From: a virus
IMG/VR virus record: IMGVR_UViG_3300027721_000041
Span: 1 to 35,306 of that record
Direction: 5' to 3' (one strand)
Length of the DNA stretch: 35,306 nt
In this document: positions 1 through 6,541 of the stretch, one piece after another
Layout: every line of letters starts with the position of its first letter
How positions within the stretch are numbered: the stretch's first letter is position 1
Translations under genes and position numbers: made by a program
The notes under the pieces: model-generated
Databases searched by the model: none
Seen by the model: only the letters and a program-made list of their open reading frames with translations
What the model was told of the DNA's origin: nothing

Positions 1-149
1 AATGATTCTGTTCCTATTAGGTCCAGGAACTTGGCAGCATATAGGGACTTTTGATATTAGAGGAGATGGATTTGTATCTCTTGGGGGTGTAGCTCAGAAG
101 ATTGTAGGAACTACAGCTACAACATGTTCAACTGCAGAGACAACTATGT
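1..149. repeat. Left copy of the contig terminal overlap
   Basis: These 149 bases match 35156-35306 (151 bases) throughout except that two bases present at 35179-35180 are missing after base 23. The repeat lies inside one long gene, and the reading frame is continuous only with the right-hand copy. The simplest reading is an assembly overlap of a circular or circularly permuted genome with a small error at the contig tip. A genuine direct terminal repeat is less likely because it would split a gene. Confidence 0.9.
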
Positions 150-466
150 CTGGCATGACACAAACTTTTACTCCTAAATCCAGGAAAATTAAAATATCTT
201 TTAATGCTCCTATTACTTGTGGAGGTTCTGTCTCAAGAGCTCCTGTAACTCTAAAAATACGAATAAATAAAGGAGGACTAAATTATGATGTCAGAACAGC
301 TTATCATCAAGTTTACGGAACTGAAATATTAAGTATCTCTACAATAGAGAGTGTAACCGCTAATGAGACGATTACAGCCTCAATATTATGGTCGGGAACC
401 ACTTCTATATCTTCTCAACCATCCTTATATGGAAATAGAGTAATGGAAATTCAAGATTTATATTAA
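1..466 (+). CDS. C-terminal end of the giant tail-tip protein (continues from 30329-35306)
   Basis: This is the 3' end of the gene that runs off the right edge of the window. Codons here are in register with that gene from base 26 onward. The apparent ATG at base 2 is an artefact of a 2-base deletion near the contig tip, because the right-hand copy reads ND-SVPIRSAGTWQ through the same place. About 105 codons (150-466) add unique sequence, giving a joined protein of about 1,764 residues. The segment looks beta-rich with many Thr, Ser and Ile, as expected for the tip domain of a fibre or receptor-binding protein. Only two bases separate its stop codon from the next ATG at 469, so the fibre genes downstream probably share its transcript. 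Confidence 0.85.
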   Translation, partial: MILFLLGPGTWQHIGTFDIRGDGFVSLGGVAQKIVGTTATTCSTAETTMSGMTQTFTPKSRKIKISFNAPITCGGSVSRAPVTLKIRINKGGLNYDVRTAYHQVYGTEILSISTIESVTANETITASILWSGTTSISSQPSLYGNRVMEIQDLY

Positions 467-468
467 TT

Positions 469-1647
469 ATGGCATACGATATATCAACATTAGACGCAAG
501 CAACATCTTATCCAACTCCTTTTTATCAGGAGGATATAATGTAGATGTAAGTGGAGGGACAACAATAGCTAAGGGCCTTGTCTATAAAGTAGGAACAGGA
601 GATCCTTCTCTTAATGACAATTCGGCAGAATATTTTTACGGGGATGACGGAGACTTTACATTAGGAATTTATTCTCTGGACCCAAGTGTTCAATATTCAT
701 TTAGAGCATTTCTTCTTTTTGAAGATCCCTCTCTTATAGTCTATGGAGATACTAAGACGGCAATAACCGCTCAGGAGACTGTTTATTATAGTCCTGTATG
801 CACAAATTGTTATTGGTTTAATAGGCTGATAGATGCCTCTGGATTAATTACAAAAATTAGAAAGGATGATAATAATCCTTGGCATTGCGCTGCATTTCCT
901 GAAAGCGAAGGATATAGTATTCCTGAAAATATTAAAACTGGGGACTTCGCCCATGATGTATCTATAGAGGACCAATATTTTGTTAATATCTTTGGAGAGG
1001 ATTACTATCCTATTTTTGCGGCTAATCCAGCTGCTGATATCATTCCTGTTACAAAAATTCTTAATCTCCCTGATTTTGAACAAGCTCCCGATGCTGCTGT
1101 TTGGGTTCCGAATGAAATTGACTTAAGCACTTATTGGGACAATATAGATGAAGGAGTTAAATATATTATGGTTCCCTCTATTAAGGAAGGAACTAATGTA
1201 ACTTTTGATTATCATATTACTGAGACTTCTGGAGGATATAGCTTAATTGATACAATTACTGTAAATGCTACAGGAACTTTAGGAGTTGCAAAAAGCTATG
1301 TTGATGCTTCTCTTGCTAAAAGGGATGTATCAATAGCCTGGTTAAATTCATATAGAGTTGTTCAGGACGTTTCTATTGCAGCAGCAGGAAATTTTAAACC
1401 TTATGTTGATGGATCTTTAGCAACAAGGGACGTATCTATAGCATGGAATACATCTAAAAATATTCAGCAAGATGCTTCCTTAAATAATACATTAGATGCG
1501 TCTCTATTATTTCAATCCATATTAACTCTCGAGACAAAAACTGGAACCTCTGCTGGAGTTCCCGGTCAATGGAGTTACGACGCATCATATTTTTATATCT
1601 GCACTTCAACAAATATTTGGAGAAGAACCTTAATGTCATCTTTCTAA
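469..1647 (+). CDS. Tail fibre protein rich in D-x-S motifs
   Basis: A 392-residue fibre-like protein. Residues about 275-350 carry fibre repeats of the form SYVDASLAKRDVSIAW and PYVDGSLATRDVSIAW, which resemble the YVD-type shaft segments of trimeric phage fibres. The C-terminus ends in a GQWSYDASYFYICTST motif that recurs at the ends of many phage fibre proteins. By hand count there are about 18 D-x-S tripeptides in 392 residues. The gene follows the tail-tip gene by 2 bases, and its stop overlaps the start of the lectin-like gene (TAATG), so the three are almost certainly co-expressed. Receptor binding or adhesion is inferred from architecture and position. I do not recognise a catalytic domain. 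Confidence 0.75.
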   Translation: MAYDISTLDASNILSNSFLSGGYNVDVSGGTTIAKGLVYKVGTGDPSLNDNSAEYFYGDDGDFTLGIYSLDPSVQYSFRAFLLFEDPSLIVYGDTKTAITAQETVYYSPVCTNCYWFNRLIDASGLITKIRKDDNNPWHCAAFPESEGYSIPENIKTGDFAHDVSIEDQYFVNIFGEDYYPIFAANPAADIIPVTKILNLPDFEQAPDAAVWVPNEIDLSTYWDNIDEGVKYIMVPSIKEGTNVTFDYHITETSGGYSLIDTITVNATGTLGVAKSYVDASLAKRDVSIAWLNSYRVVQDVSIAAAGNFKPYVDGSLATRDVSIAWNTSKNIQQDASLNNTLDASLLFQSILTLETKTGTSAGVPGQWSYDASYFYICTSTNIWRRTLMSSF

Positions 1648-2336
1648 TGGATACATATCTTACATATAACGGAGCATATCTTAATTTTAACAATAAAATG
1701 TTAATAGGATATAAATTTGAAGGGGTTGAATTTTTATTTGAAAATAATTTACAGGATACAGGGAATAGACAATTTGCTACTTGGTCTGGAACAGGCCCAA
1801 TTTATTCTGCAGGGAAAGTTAATCAATGTGTAAAATTTTATGCAGGAGATAGCAGAATGACATATGGAAATGATTATTTTATAGAATCCATAGATAAAAA
1901 TTTCTCCTTTAATTTTTGGATAAAGATGGATTCCTCAATTTATCCATCTTATTTTTTACAGGTTCCAGATTCAAGTTCAGACGCCGGTCTTTTAGGGCAG
2001 TTTGTAAATCCTCCTAATCCTGGAATAGGCTTTCTTATAAATAATAGCATTGCCCCATTTATTTATGCGGAGAACTATTTTGACGGAAACTGGCATATGA
2101 TTTCCTTTATAAATGATGCTGACTCATCTACCTATTATACATATTATGATAATGTATTAAATAGTCAGATGTCTTCAACAGCTGTAATTATAACTGATGC
2201 TTCTTTATTAAAAATAGGAAATGTCATTGGAGGACCTAATAGTAATGGCTTTTTCTTGGATCAATTCAGATATTATGCCAGAACAATAACAGCTAATGAT
2301 GTCAGCTCTTTATGGAATGGTGGTAGTGGAATTTAA
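1647..2336 (+). CDS. LamG/concanavalin A-like lectin-fold tail protein
   Basis: A 229-residue protein. The ATG at 1647 overlaps the TAA of the fibre gene, and I prefer it to an in-frame ATG at 1569 that would overlap the fibre by 79 bases. The pattern NFWIKMDSS, then NWHMISFINDADSS, then DQFRYYARTITANDVSSLWN is the signature of a laminin-G/concanavalin A-like jelly roll, with the usual C-terminal 'region-of-interest, Y-x-R-x-ls' strand. Such domains bind glycans, and here it probably decorates a fibre and contacts the host surface. It has a second relative at 22295-23116. It also carries DSS, DAS and DVS motifs like its neighbours. Confidence 0.75.
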   Translation: MDTYLTYNGAYLNFNNKMLIGYKFEGVEFLFENNLQDTGNRQFATWSGTGPIYSAGKVNQCVKFYAGDSRMTYGNDYFIESIDKNFSFNFWIKMDSSIYPSYFLQVPDSSSDAGLLGQFVNPPNPGIGFLINNSIAPFIYAENYFDGNWHMISFINDADSSTYYTYYDNVLNSQMSSTAVIITDASLLKIGNVIGGPNSNGFFLDQFRYYARTITANDVSSLWNGGSGI

Positions 2337-2348
2337 TAAAAGGTCTAA

Positions 2349-2543
2349 ATGGAATTCAATCAATGGTTCAAGTATGGACGGAGACGTATTAATTTACAAG
2401 CACTTAAAGAATATAGACCAGATGAGGGAAATATCATATTCAAATACATAGACGGGACAACAGAAATTCTTTACTTCTTTGAAAAAGAGAAGGAGAGAAA
2501 TGTATTATTAGAAGAATTAGATAGGTTATGCAATATAGAATAA
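2349..2543 (+). CDS. Small conserved-looking hypothetical protein
   Basis: A 64-residue charged protein with a compact alternating pattern (INLQALKEYRP, then IIFKYIDGTTEILYFF, then a helix EKERNVLLEELDRL). It suggests a small beta-hairpin plus helix domain. It has no membrane segment and no recognisable family. It lies 12 bases after the lectin-like gene and overlaps the start of the holin-like gene by 16 bases. That makes it either the last gene of the fibre operon or the first of the lysis/membrane cluster. Function unknown. Confidence 0.6.
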   Translation: MEFNQWFKYGRRRINLQALKEYRPDEGNIIFKYIDGTTEILYFFEKEKERNVLLEELDRLCNIE

Positions 2544-2779
2544 AATTTTGGGACTTAATCAGGAACAGCAACGGTAAGTTATCTGGGTCAGGAACTGCAG
2601 GGTTCTTTATATCCATGTTTGGAATAGTTGCTTTTGTTGCTGGAGTAGTTGCTTGGTTCATGGAGATGCCTAATGTCTTAGAATATTTTGACAAGGTTAT
2701 ATTCTTTACTGGAATAGGAGCAGCTCTATTAGGAGTAAGAAAACTAAAGAAAGAGGAGAAAAATGAAAATGACGTTTAA
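2528..2779 (+). CDS. Putative holin (two transmembrane segments)
   Basis: An 83-residue membrane protein. It has hydrophobic segments at about residues 23-46 (AGFFISMFGIVAFVAGVVAW) and 53-70 (VIFFTGIGAALLGV), with a charged C-terminal tail (KLKKEEKNEN). Small two-helix proteins with a basic/acidic tail next to other membrane genes are typical phage holins, which permeabilise the inner membrane for lysis. The gene overlaps the genes on both sides (16 and 17 bases), indicating a tightly coupled cluster. The assignment rests on size, topology and neighbourhood only; holins have little sequence conservation. Confidence 0.55.
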   Translation: MQYRIKFWDLIRNSNGKLSGSGTAGFFISMFGIVAFVAGVVAWFMEMPNVLEYFDKVIFFTGIGAALLGVRKLKKEEKNENDV

Positions 2780-3341
2780 GGGTGTTTTTAGCGCCATAGC
2801 GGCACTTTTGGTTATCGCCTTATGTTTGGTATCAGGCTACAAGTATCACGCCTATACACATCCTGTTACGACGACTACGGATACGATAATGGTCTATGAT
2901 ACAATCACTCATGTAATTCCTGTAACGGAATATGTTTATAAAGTTGACACAGTCTACTATCCAGAAATTGTGGAGATTCCAGCAGACGTCGACACCGCTC
3001 TAATTCTTCGAGATTACTTTGCCATTTATGCCTATGAAAGATCCTGGAGTGATTCTACGGTTTTTGTCAATTTCTCCGATACACTATCAAGGAATCGAAT
3101 AATTGGTTCATCCCTATTATCTTATAAATTACTCAAACCCCAGACAACTATCATAAATAAAACAGAAATTACAAATTATAGCAGCTATCTTAACATCCAT
3201 GCATCTTCAGACTTTGGAGTTCAGTATCCAGAAATAGGGATATCCTTTGTTGGTAGGAGATATTCGGTAGGGGCAGAATACGCTATACGTCAAGAAGCTT
3301 TCAAACTCTCATTAGGATATAACATTATAAAATTTAAATAA
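2763..3341 (+). CDS. Membrane-anchored periplasmic protein; candidate spanin-like protein
   Basis: A 192-residue protein with an N-terminal anchor or signal segment (about residues 8-26, AIAALLVIALCLVSGYKY). A Thr/Val/Asp-rich periplasmic stretch with repeated 'Y-D-T-I' strands follows. The C-terminal 45 residues look like amphipathic beta strands ending in SLGYNIIKFK, a pattern seen at the ends of outer-membrane beta strands. An inner-membrane anchor plus an outer-membrane-like end would suit a protein spanning the periplasm between a holin and a tail-anchored protein. That makes a non-classical spanin a reasonable inference. There is no lipobox cysteine, so it is not a standard o-spanin or u-spanin. 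Confidence 0.5.
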   Translation: MKMTFKGVFSAIAALLVIALCLVSGYKYHAYTHPVTTTTDTIMVYDTITHVIPVTEYVYKVDTVYYPEIVEIPADVDTALILRDYFAIYAYERSWSDSTVFVNFSDTLSRNRIIGSSLLSYKLLKPQTTIINKTEITNYSSYLNIHASSDFGVQYPEIGISFVGRRYSVGAEYAIRQEAFKLSLGYNIIKFK

Positions 3342-3342
3342 T

Positions 3343-3756
3343 ATGGCACTCTCTCAAGCAGACCGTAATGAAATAAAAGACCTGCTGTTATCCTGTGTAT
3401 CAGGAACACATGCTCGCACAGAAGCAAAATTCGAAATTATAGATACTAAATTAGATACTATTAATGCTCATCTAACAAAGATGAATGGGAAAGTCTCCAG
3501 ACACGAGGACCAGATAAATGAAGCTCTTACGGAGAGGGCTCAGAACAGAGAGCATCAAAAGAACTTTGAGAAGGAGATGACATCTATTCCAAATAGACTT
3601 GAACATATTGAGACCCGTCTGGACCATATGGAAGATACAATTCTTGAGAACAAAGTTACAAAGAAGTTTGTTCTAAAGGCCCTATCAGTATCAGGCATAA
3701 TTATATCAGCTATAGTTGGAGTTGTAAAAGTAGTGGAGTTCTTCCTAACTAATTAG
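3343..3756 (+). CDS. Coiled-coil protein with C-terminal membrane anchor (XhlA-like)
   Basis: A 137-residue protein. The first 105 residues form long amphipathic helices with heptad patterns (IIDTKLDTINAHLTKM, then IETRLDHMEDTILENKV). One hydrophobic helix at about residues 110-134 (VSGIIISAIVGVVKVVEFFL) follows, with almost nothing after it. This is the layout of XhlA-type proteins, which sit in the membrane of PBSX-like phages and cooperate with holins. It is longer than the usual XhlA (about 90 residues). It is the last gene of the rightward block, and its stop codon overlaps the stop of the convergent leftward gene by three bases. Confidence 0.6.
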   Translation: MALSQADRNEIKDLLLSCVSGTHARTEAKFEIIDTKLDTINAHLTKMNGKVSRHEDQINEALTERAQNREHQKNFEKEMTSIPNRLEHIETRLDHMEDTILENKVTKKFVLKALSVSGIIISAIVGVVKVVEFFLTN

Positions 3757-3959
3757 CTCTTCTCATATATCATCAACAGCAGGTTCTTAATCTGCTTTAG
3801 GAGATGAACTTTTTCAGTTCTCTCTTTCTCTCGCACGTCTAATGCTGCGTAAGCTTTTTCCTCAAGGATATATTCCTCTTTAGCTCTATTTGGAGACTCC
3901 TCCTTAGTTGTTGCTTGCTGGACCAATTCTTCGGTCAGCGGTAATTTCTTCTTTGCCAT
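3753..3959 (-). CDS. Small hypothetical protein, last gene of the leftward block
   Basis: A 68-residue, strongly charged, probably helical protein (many Lys and Glu, no hydrophobic core segment). I do not recognise it. It starts two bases after the stop of the upstream gene at 3962-4156, so it belongs to the same leftward operon. Its stop codon (3753-3755) interlocks with the stop of the rightward gene (3754-3756), and there is no intrinsic terminator between them. Transcripts from both blocks would therefore overlap here. Confidence 0.55.
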   Translation of the reverse strand: MAKKKLPLTEELVQQATTKEESPNRAKEEYILEEKAYAALDVREKERTEKVHLLKQIKNLLLMIYEKS

Positions 3960-3961
3960 GA

Positions 3962-4156
3962 TTAGGGTAATTTATGTAAGTCAAATATGTTAGGGTCATT
4001 CTCATCAAAGAGTTCAATATGGTCATCTACAATATCATTACGGACCTCTCTAAGAGCATCCAAGATGGTGTAGATTGGTGGAGGATCATTATCCATCTCA
4101 GGGAAGTAATAATCTATTAGTTCCGTGATTTTAGTTTTAAGGTCATCTTTGTTCAT
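3962..4156 (-). CDS. Small acidic hypothetical protein
   Basis: A 64-residue acidic protein (MNKDDLKTKITELIDYYFPE start, many Asp) with no recognised domain. Acidic, DNA-mimic-like composition is common among small phage early proteins, but nothing here proves such a role. Its ATG overlaps the stop of the upstream gene by one base and the next gene follows after two bases. Translational coupling in the leftward operon is therefore likely. Confidence 0.55.
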   Translation of the reverse strand: MNKDDLKTKITELIDYYFPEMDNDPPPIYTILDALREVRNDIVDDHIELFDENDPNIFDLHKLP

Positions 4157-4500
4157 TAGAATAGGCTTTTTGATTTATGAAATGGTTTCCTGATAAATTC
4201 CCATTTATCATTACTAAATTTAGCTTCCCAATATTCATTGGGTTCTTTGTATGCAGATTGTGAATCTTCATATTCTGGATCATCCAGGGAGCAAGTTCCA
4301 CTTCTTGCCTCTATAGGTTCATATTTAGGATGTCTTCCTATAGCTTCGGTTGCGTCTTCGTTAAAGGTCCAGATAATATCAGGCTGGCCAAAAAGCCCTT
4401 GATAATAATCATTCGCAAAATCAGGCATTATCTGTTGCTTTCTTTTAGCAAGTCCTATAGATAGGACCTCTTTTATATCAGAGCCTCTTTGAAAGTTCAT
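4156..4500 (-). CDS. Hypothetical protein with MNFxRG...KEvLsIG N-terminus
   Basis: A 114-residue protein of unknown function. Its first 16 residues (MNFQRGSDIKEVLSIG) closely match the start of the otherwise unrelated protein at 7906-8217 (MNFERGREPKEALKIG). The rest has Trp/Tyr-rich segments (EYWEAKFSNDKWEFIRKPF) that resemble a small display or binding surface. I recall this type of N-terminus from other short Bacteroidetes phage proteins, which suggests a common targeting or interaction tag. The ATG overlaps the upstream stop (TAATG). Confidence 0.6.
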   Translation of the reverse strand: MNFQRGSDIKEVLSIGLAKRKQQIMPDFANDYYQGLFGQPDIIWTFNEDATEAIGRHPKYEPIEARSGTCSLDDPEYEDSQSAYKEPNEYWEAKFSNDKWEFIRKPFHKSKSLF

Positions 4501-4958
4501 TAGAATAATTCTATTGGTTTATTTCCTTCTGGATCCCAGAAGTGTTTATCTGATATCAGTTCTCCTTTAGTATTTATCCAGAAGTCCTGGTCATATACTG
4601 CAGGAGGTAAGAAGGGATTATCAATGCCAGGAATTTGAAGGATTTTAGAGCAGTCATAGATACGAGCATTCATTTGGATTTCTCCTTTCCTCTTATTCTG
4701 TCCTAAAGGCAGTAAGAGAACTACTATATGCTTATCAGGGTCTTTAGCAGCCTTAAGGATTGCTATAGTCTCTCTTGATATACGAGGGTCATCATATAGC
4801 TTATCTACTATGAAAGCTCTGTAGAAGATACGCTTCTTAAGGATATAGAAATATCCTGTCTCAGGGTCTGTTTTAGGGTCTACGTAAGTATCTCCTAAAA
4901 GTAAGGTAAAGGGTTTAATACTTAATTTAAGTAAGTTCTTTTTCTGATTGTCTGTCAT
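4500..4958 (-). CDS. Hypothetical protein, first gene of the left leftward operon
   Basis: A 152-residue soluble protein with no family I can name. Recognisable elements are hydrophobic strands (IFYRAFIVDKL, HIVVLLLPL) and a C-terminal WINTKGELISDKHFWDPEG motif. It begins a four-gene run (4958 to 3753) in which all neighbours overlap by 1 base or are 2 bases apart, so this is one operon. About 600 bases without a convincing gene lie upstream and should hold its promoter. The ATG is preceded by an A/T-rich leader without a Shine-Dalgarno sequence. Confidence 0.6.
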   Translation of the reverse strand: MTDNQKKNLLKLSIKPFTLLLGDTYVDPKTDPETGYFYILKKRIFYRAFIVDKLYDDPRISRETIAILKAAKDPDKHIVVLLLPLGQNKRKGEIQMNARIYDCSKILQIPGIDNPFLPPAVYDQDFWINTKGELISDKHFWDPEGNKPIELF

Positions 4959-5436
4959 AACGAAATTTATTAGTTATATATTATATATCTTTGTATTTTT
5001 TCAGAAAGTGATTATTTTGGGTCTTTAACAAATATTTAACAATCTTAAGGGTTCTTTAACGTCTATATATTTTCCTTTCATCGTTCACAACACATCTATT
5101 TCCTGGATCTATATCTAAGCTAAGTAAGCTTATAAATATTAATCCAGATTTGGAAACCACTTTAACACCTGCTTATCCTGTTGAAGCTTTCTTTTTCGGA
5201 TGGCTTTACTCTTTCGAGGATCCAGTTTGCCTGTTGACATGTGTAGGTCAGAGCAGGACTATTTGCCATACGGGTGTTCGCATCATCTATTCTCCATATA
5301 TAATCTATCTCTTTTTAGTATCATTAATCTTTAGCATTTCTTCATGATAACTGTATGATTTCTGGTTCTTATGTTGCAGTCTCGAATACATAGCAATATC
5401 ATGATATATTTTCAAATATGATGCTATCTGTAGAAA

Positions 5437-5450
5437 TTTAATATATTAAA
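5437..5450. promoter_or_regulatory. Perfect 14-bp A/T palindrome
   Basis: The sequence TTTAATATATTAAA reads identically on both strands. It lies 30 bases from a second palindrome (ATATCATGATAT, 5396-5407) in the only long gene-free stretch of the genome. A binding site for a dimeric regulator or an unwinding element are both possible. Such A/T palindromes can also arise by chance in an A/T-rich genome. Confidence 0.35.
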
Positions 5451-5458
5451 AGAACATC

Positions 5459-5500
5459 CTGGTTTTTTACTCTCCCGATCCTAAGCAACGGAGAAACCAG
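5459..5500. other. Inverted repeat / structured RNA candidate
   Basis: CTGGTTT (5459-5465) pairs with AAACCAG (5494-5500), and CTCC (5472-5475) pairs with GGAG (5490-5493). A six-base one-sided bulge and a 14-base loop result. No T tract follows on either strand, so this is not an intrinsic terminator. It lies just downstream (minus sense) of a TTGTATTATA motif, so it could be the 5' part of a leftward leader RNA. Confidence 0.4.
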
Positions 5501-5510
5501 ACTTGTCATT

Positions 5511-5520
5511 TATAATACAA
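5511..5520 (-). promoter_or_regulatory. Candidate leftward promoter motif TTGTATTATA
   Basis: On the minus strand the sequence reads TTGTATTATA, matching nine or ten positions of the motif that precedes four rightward operons (TTTGTATTATA). It would direct transcription across the non-coding region towards the operon starting at 4958. The first T of the full motif is replaced by A. Support is sequence similarity only. Confidence 0.35.
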
Positions 5521-5560
5521 TAGTCCTTGTTAGGATTTCCTTAAAATCCCAAAAATTTAG

Positions 5561-6151
5561 TTAATTAAACCATCTTATAATAGGGTCTCCTCTGTATCCT
5601 TTTTCCCATATGAACCAGCTGAAGGCAACTGCCTTAGCTCTATTATAGGAGAAGTCTCCATTTAGGGGACAACCTAATCTGCTTCTTGAGACATAGACAA
5701 TCTTAGGAGGATAGCTCTTGAAGAAGCGTCCTCTTGCCTTTCCCTCAAGGAATTGTAATCTTAGGAACATAGCTACTCTATTTCCATCCCTTATGCTCTT
5801 CAAGGCTTTCTCCACGAAGGCCTGAGCATATTTGTATGGAGGATTAGTTATGATGTCTCCAGCCCAATCTAAATCTGATTGAAGAAAGTCAAAATAGTCT
5901 TCTCCATATCCTCTGTCAATTAGGTCAGATGAATAGACCTCATATCCAGCTCTTTTAAGCTCGTCAGATATATGGCCTTCACCGCATGCTGGTTCCCAAA
6001 TGGGATTAGAGAACTTCTCCATTTCACATAGTAATTTGACCGCTATGGGGTCTGTTGCATAATAGTCATGTTCTTCTCTGTCATCTTTGGAATGAGCTGA
6101 AGAACCAAGCGTCTTAGTTAGCGTAGCGCTATTTCCTGTCCAATCTTTCAT
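5561..6151 (-). CDS. DNA N6-adenine methyltransferase (Dam-like, orphan)
   Basis: A 196-residue SAM-dependent DNA methyltransferase. It has a YYATDP segment (residues 30-35), motif I EPACGEGHIS (53-62), an acidic motif II-type DLID, and the catalytic NPPY (103-106) of N6-adenine/N4-cytosine enzymes. It probably methylates phage DNA to evade host restriction; no restriction enzyme gene is nearby. The start at 6151 is chosen because family homology begins about 25 residues later. The open frame back to 6367 runs through a terminator hairpin. The ATG sits only 17 bases after the terminator's U tract, so transcripts must read through that terminator. No Shine-Dalgarno sequence is visible. Confidence 0.85.
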   Translation of the reverse strand: MKDWTGNSATLTKTLGSSAHSKDDREEHDYYATDPIAVKLLCEMEKFSNPIWEPACGEGHISDELKRAGYEVYSSDLIDRGYGEDYFDFLQSDLDWAGDIITNPPYKYAQAFVEKALKSIRDGNRVAMFLRLQFLEGKARGRFFKSYPPKIVYVSRSRLGCPLNGDFSYNRAKAVAFSWFIWEKGYRGDPIIRWFN

Positions 6152-6168
6152 ACTATATATATCCAAAC

Positions 6169-6207
6169 AAAAAAAGGGAGAATTCGTCCTTGCCAGAGAA
6201 TTCCCCC
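6169..6207 (-). terminator. Intrinsic terminator just upstream of the methyltransferase gene
   Basis: Read on the minus strand, GGG-GAATTC (6206-6198) pairs with GAATTC-(A/T bulge)-CCC (6185-6176) around a 12-base loop, followed immediately by seven T residues (6175-6169). This is a textbook Rho-independent terminator for leftward transcription. Because it lies between two genes of the same direction and only 17 bases before the next ATG, it may act as an attenuator rather than a simple end. Confidence 0.8.
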
Positions 6208-6241
6208 AATAGATAAACCAATAAGTCTTGCCGGCAAGGAC
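6186..6241 (-). promoter_or_regulatory. Alternative pairing that could oppose the terminator (attenuator candidate)
   Basis: In minus-strand RNA, GTCCTTGCC (6241-6233) can pair perfectly, 9 bp, with GGCAAGGAC (6194-6186), which forms most of the terminator loop. The same upstream arm also belongs to a palindrome CTTGCCGGCAAG (6228-6239) that can fold locally. Two mutually exclusive partners for one arm next to a terminator are typical of attenuators or kissing-loop switches. No ligand or protein is suggested by the sequence. Confidence 0.45.
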
Positions 6242-6278
6242 TATATTTATAGTAAGATTGGACGTGAAAGATTTACTT

Positions 6279-6524
6279 CTATAGAGGATATGCTCTATAA
6301 TAATCAAGCATATTCTTACTACGATGAGGCTTCTTCTCCATCCAAAATTTGATGGCCTCTTTCCCATGCCATCTAAGTGTATGACAGCTGTTTGCTTTGG
6401 GGCAACTGTCTCTATAGAATTTTGCTATTTGGGACCTGTGATGATAGTTATCCATCCAGTCTGGGAGGATAGCTCCAACCATACTTCTTAATTGTCCCTG
6501 TTCTGATTGACTTTTAATGTTCAT
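6279..6524 (-). CDS. Hypothetical protein with Cys/His cluster
   Basis: An 81-residue protein. A central CPKANSCHTLRWHGKEA segment (residues 41-57) puts two Cys and two His close together, so a small metal-binding fold is possible. No known family is recognised. It is the last gene before the intrinsic terminator at 6169-6207 and starts 17 bases after the gene at 6542-6874 ends, so it belongs to the right leftward operon. Confidence 0.55.
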   Translation of the reverse strand: MNIKSQSEQGQLRSMVGAILPDWMDNYHHRSQIAKFYRDSCPKANSCHTLRWHGKEAIKFWMEKKPHRSKNMLDYYRAYPL

Positions 6525-6541
6525 GTTACTTTGTTTTAATG

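Larger units (their letters stand above)
4959..5560. other. 602-base non-coding, A/T-rich, palindrome-rich region
   Basis: No convincing protein gene is present on either strand. Visible structure includes a perfect 12-bp palindrome (ATATCATGATAT, 5396-5407) and a perfect 14-bp palindrome (TTTAATATATTAAA, 5437-5450). There is a 7+4 bp stem at 5459-5500, a GGATTT/AAATCC hairpin at 5533-5549 just past the methyltransferase stop, and a minus-strand TTGTATTATA at 5511-5520. A plus-strand TATCTTTG at 4986-4993 fits the Bacteroidota -7 box TAnnTTTG. A minus-strand 35-codon frame (5162-5269) and a 65-codon plus frame are too weak to call. This could be a replication origin, an operator cluster or a non-coding RNA. 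Confidence 0.6.

Noticed and set aside
1-149. Terminal repeat as a true virion direct terminal repeat
   Set aside because: It lies inside one gene and contains a tip error. An assembly overlap of a circular or permuted genome explains it better.
1569-1646. Upstream start for the lectin-like gene
   Set aside because: It would overlap the fibre gene by 79 bases in another frame. The ATG at 1647 makes a TAATG junction like the neighbours, and the extra residues are not lectin-like.
5240-5310. tRNA-like pieces (GTAGGTCAGAGCA resembling a D arm; GGGTG-TTCGCAT-CATCT as a T arm)
   Set aside because: No acceptor stem partner for ATTCTCC is found upstream and no anticodon arm fits, so a cloverleaf cannot be built.
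5150-5347. A 65-codon plus-strand frame in the non-coding region
   Set aside because: Its product has no plausible domain, lies alone against the local gene direction and starts without context. The region is better described as non-coding.
6152-6367. Longer methyltransferase frame starting at 6367
   Set aside because: The extra 72 residues are translated from a terminator and its palindrome and overlap the gene at 6279-6524. They do not look like methyltransferase sequence.
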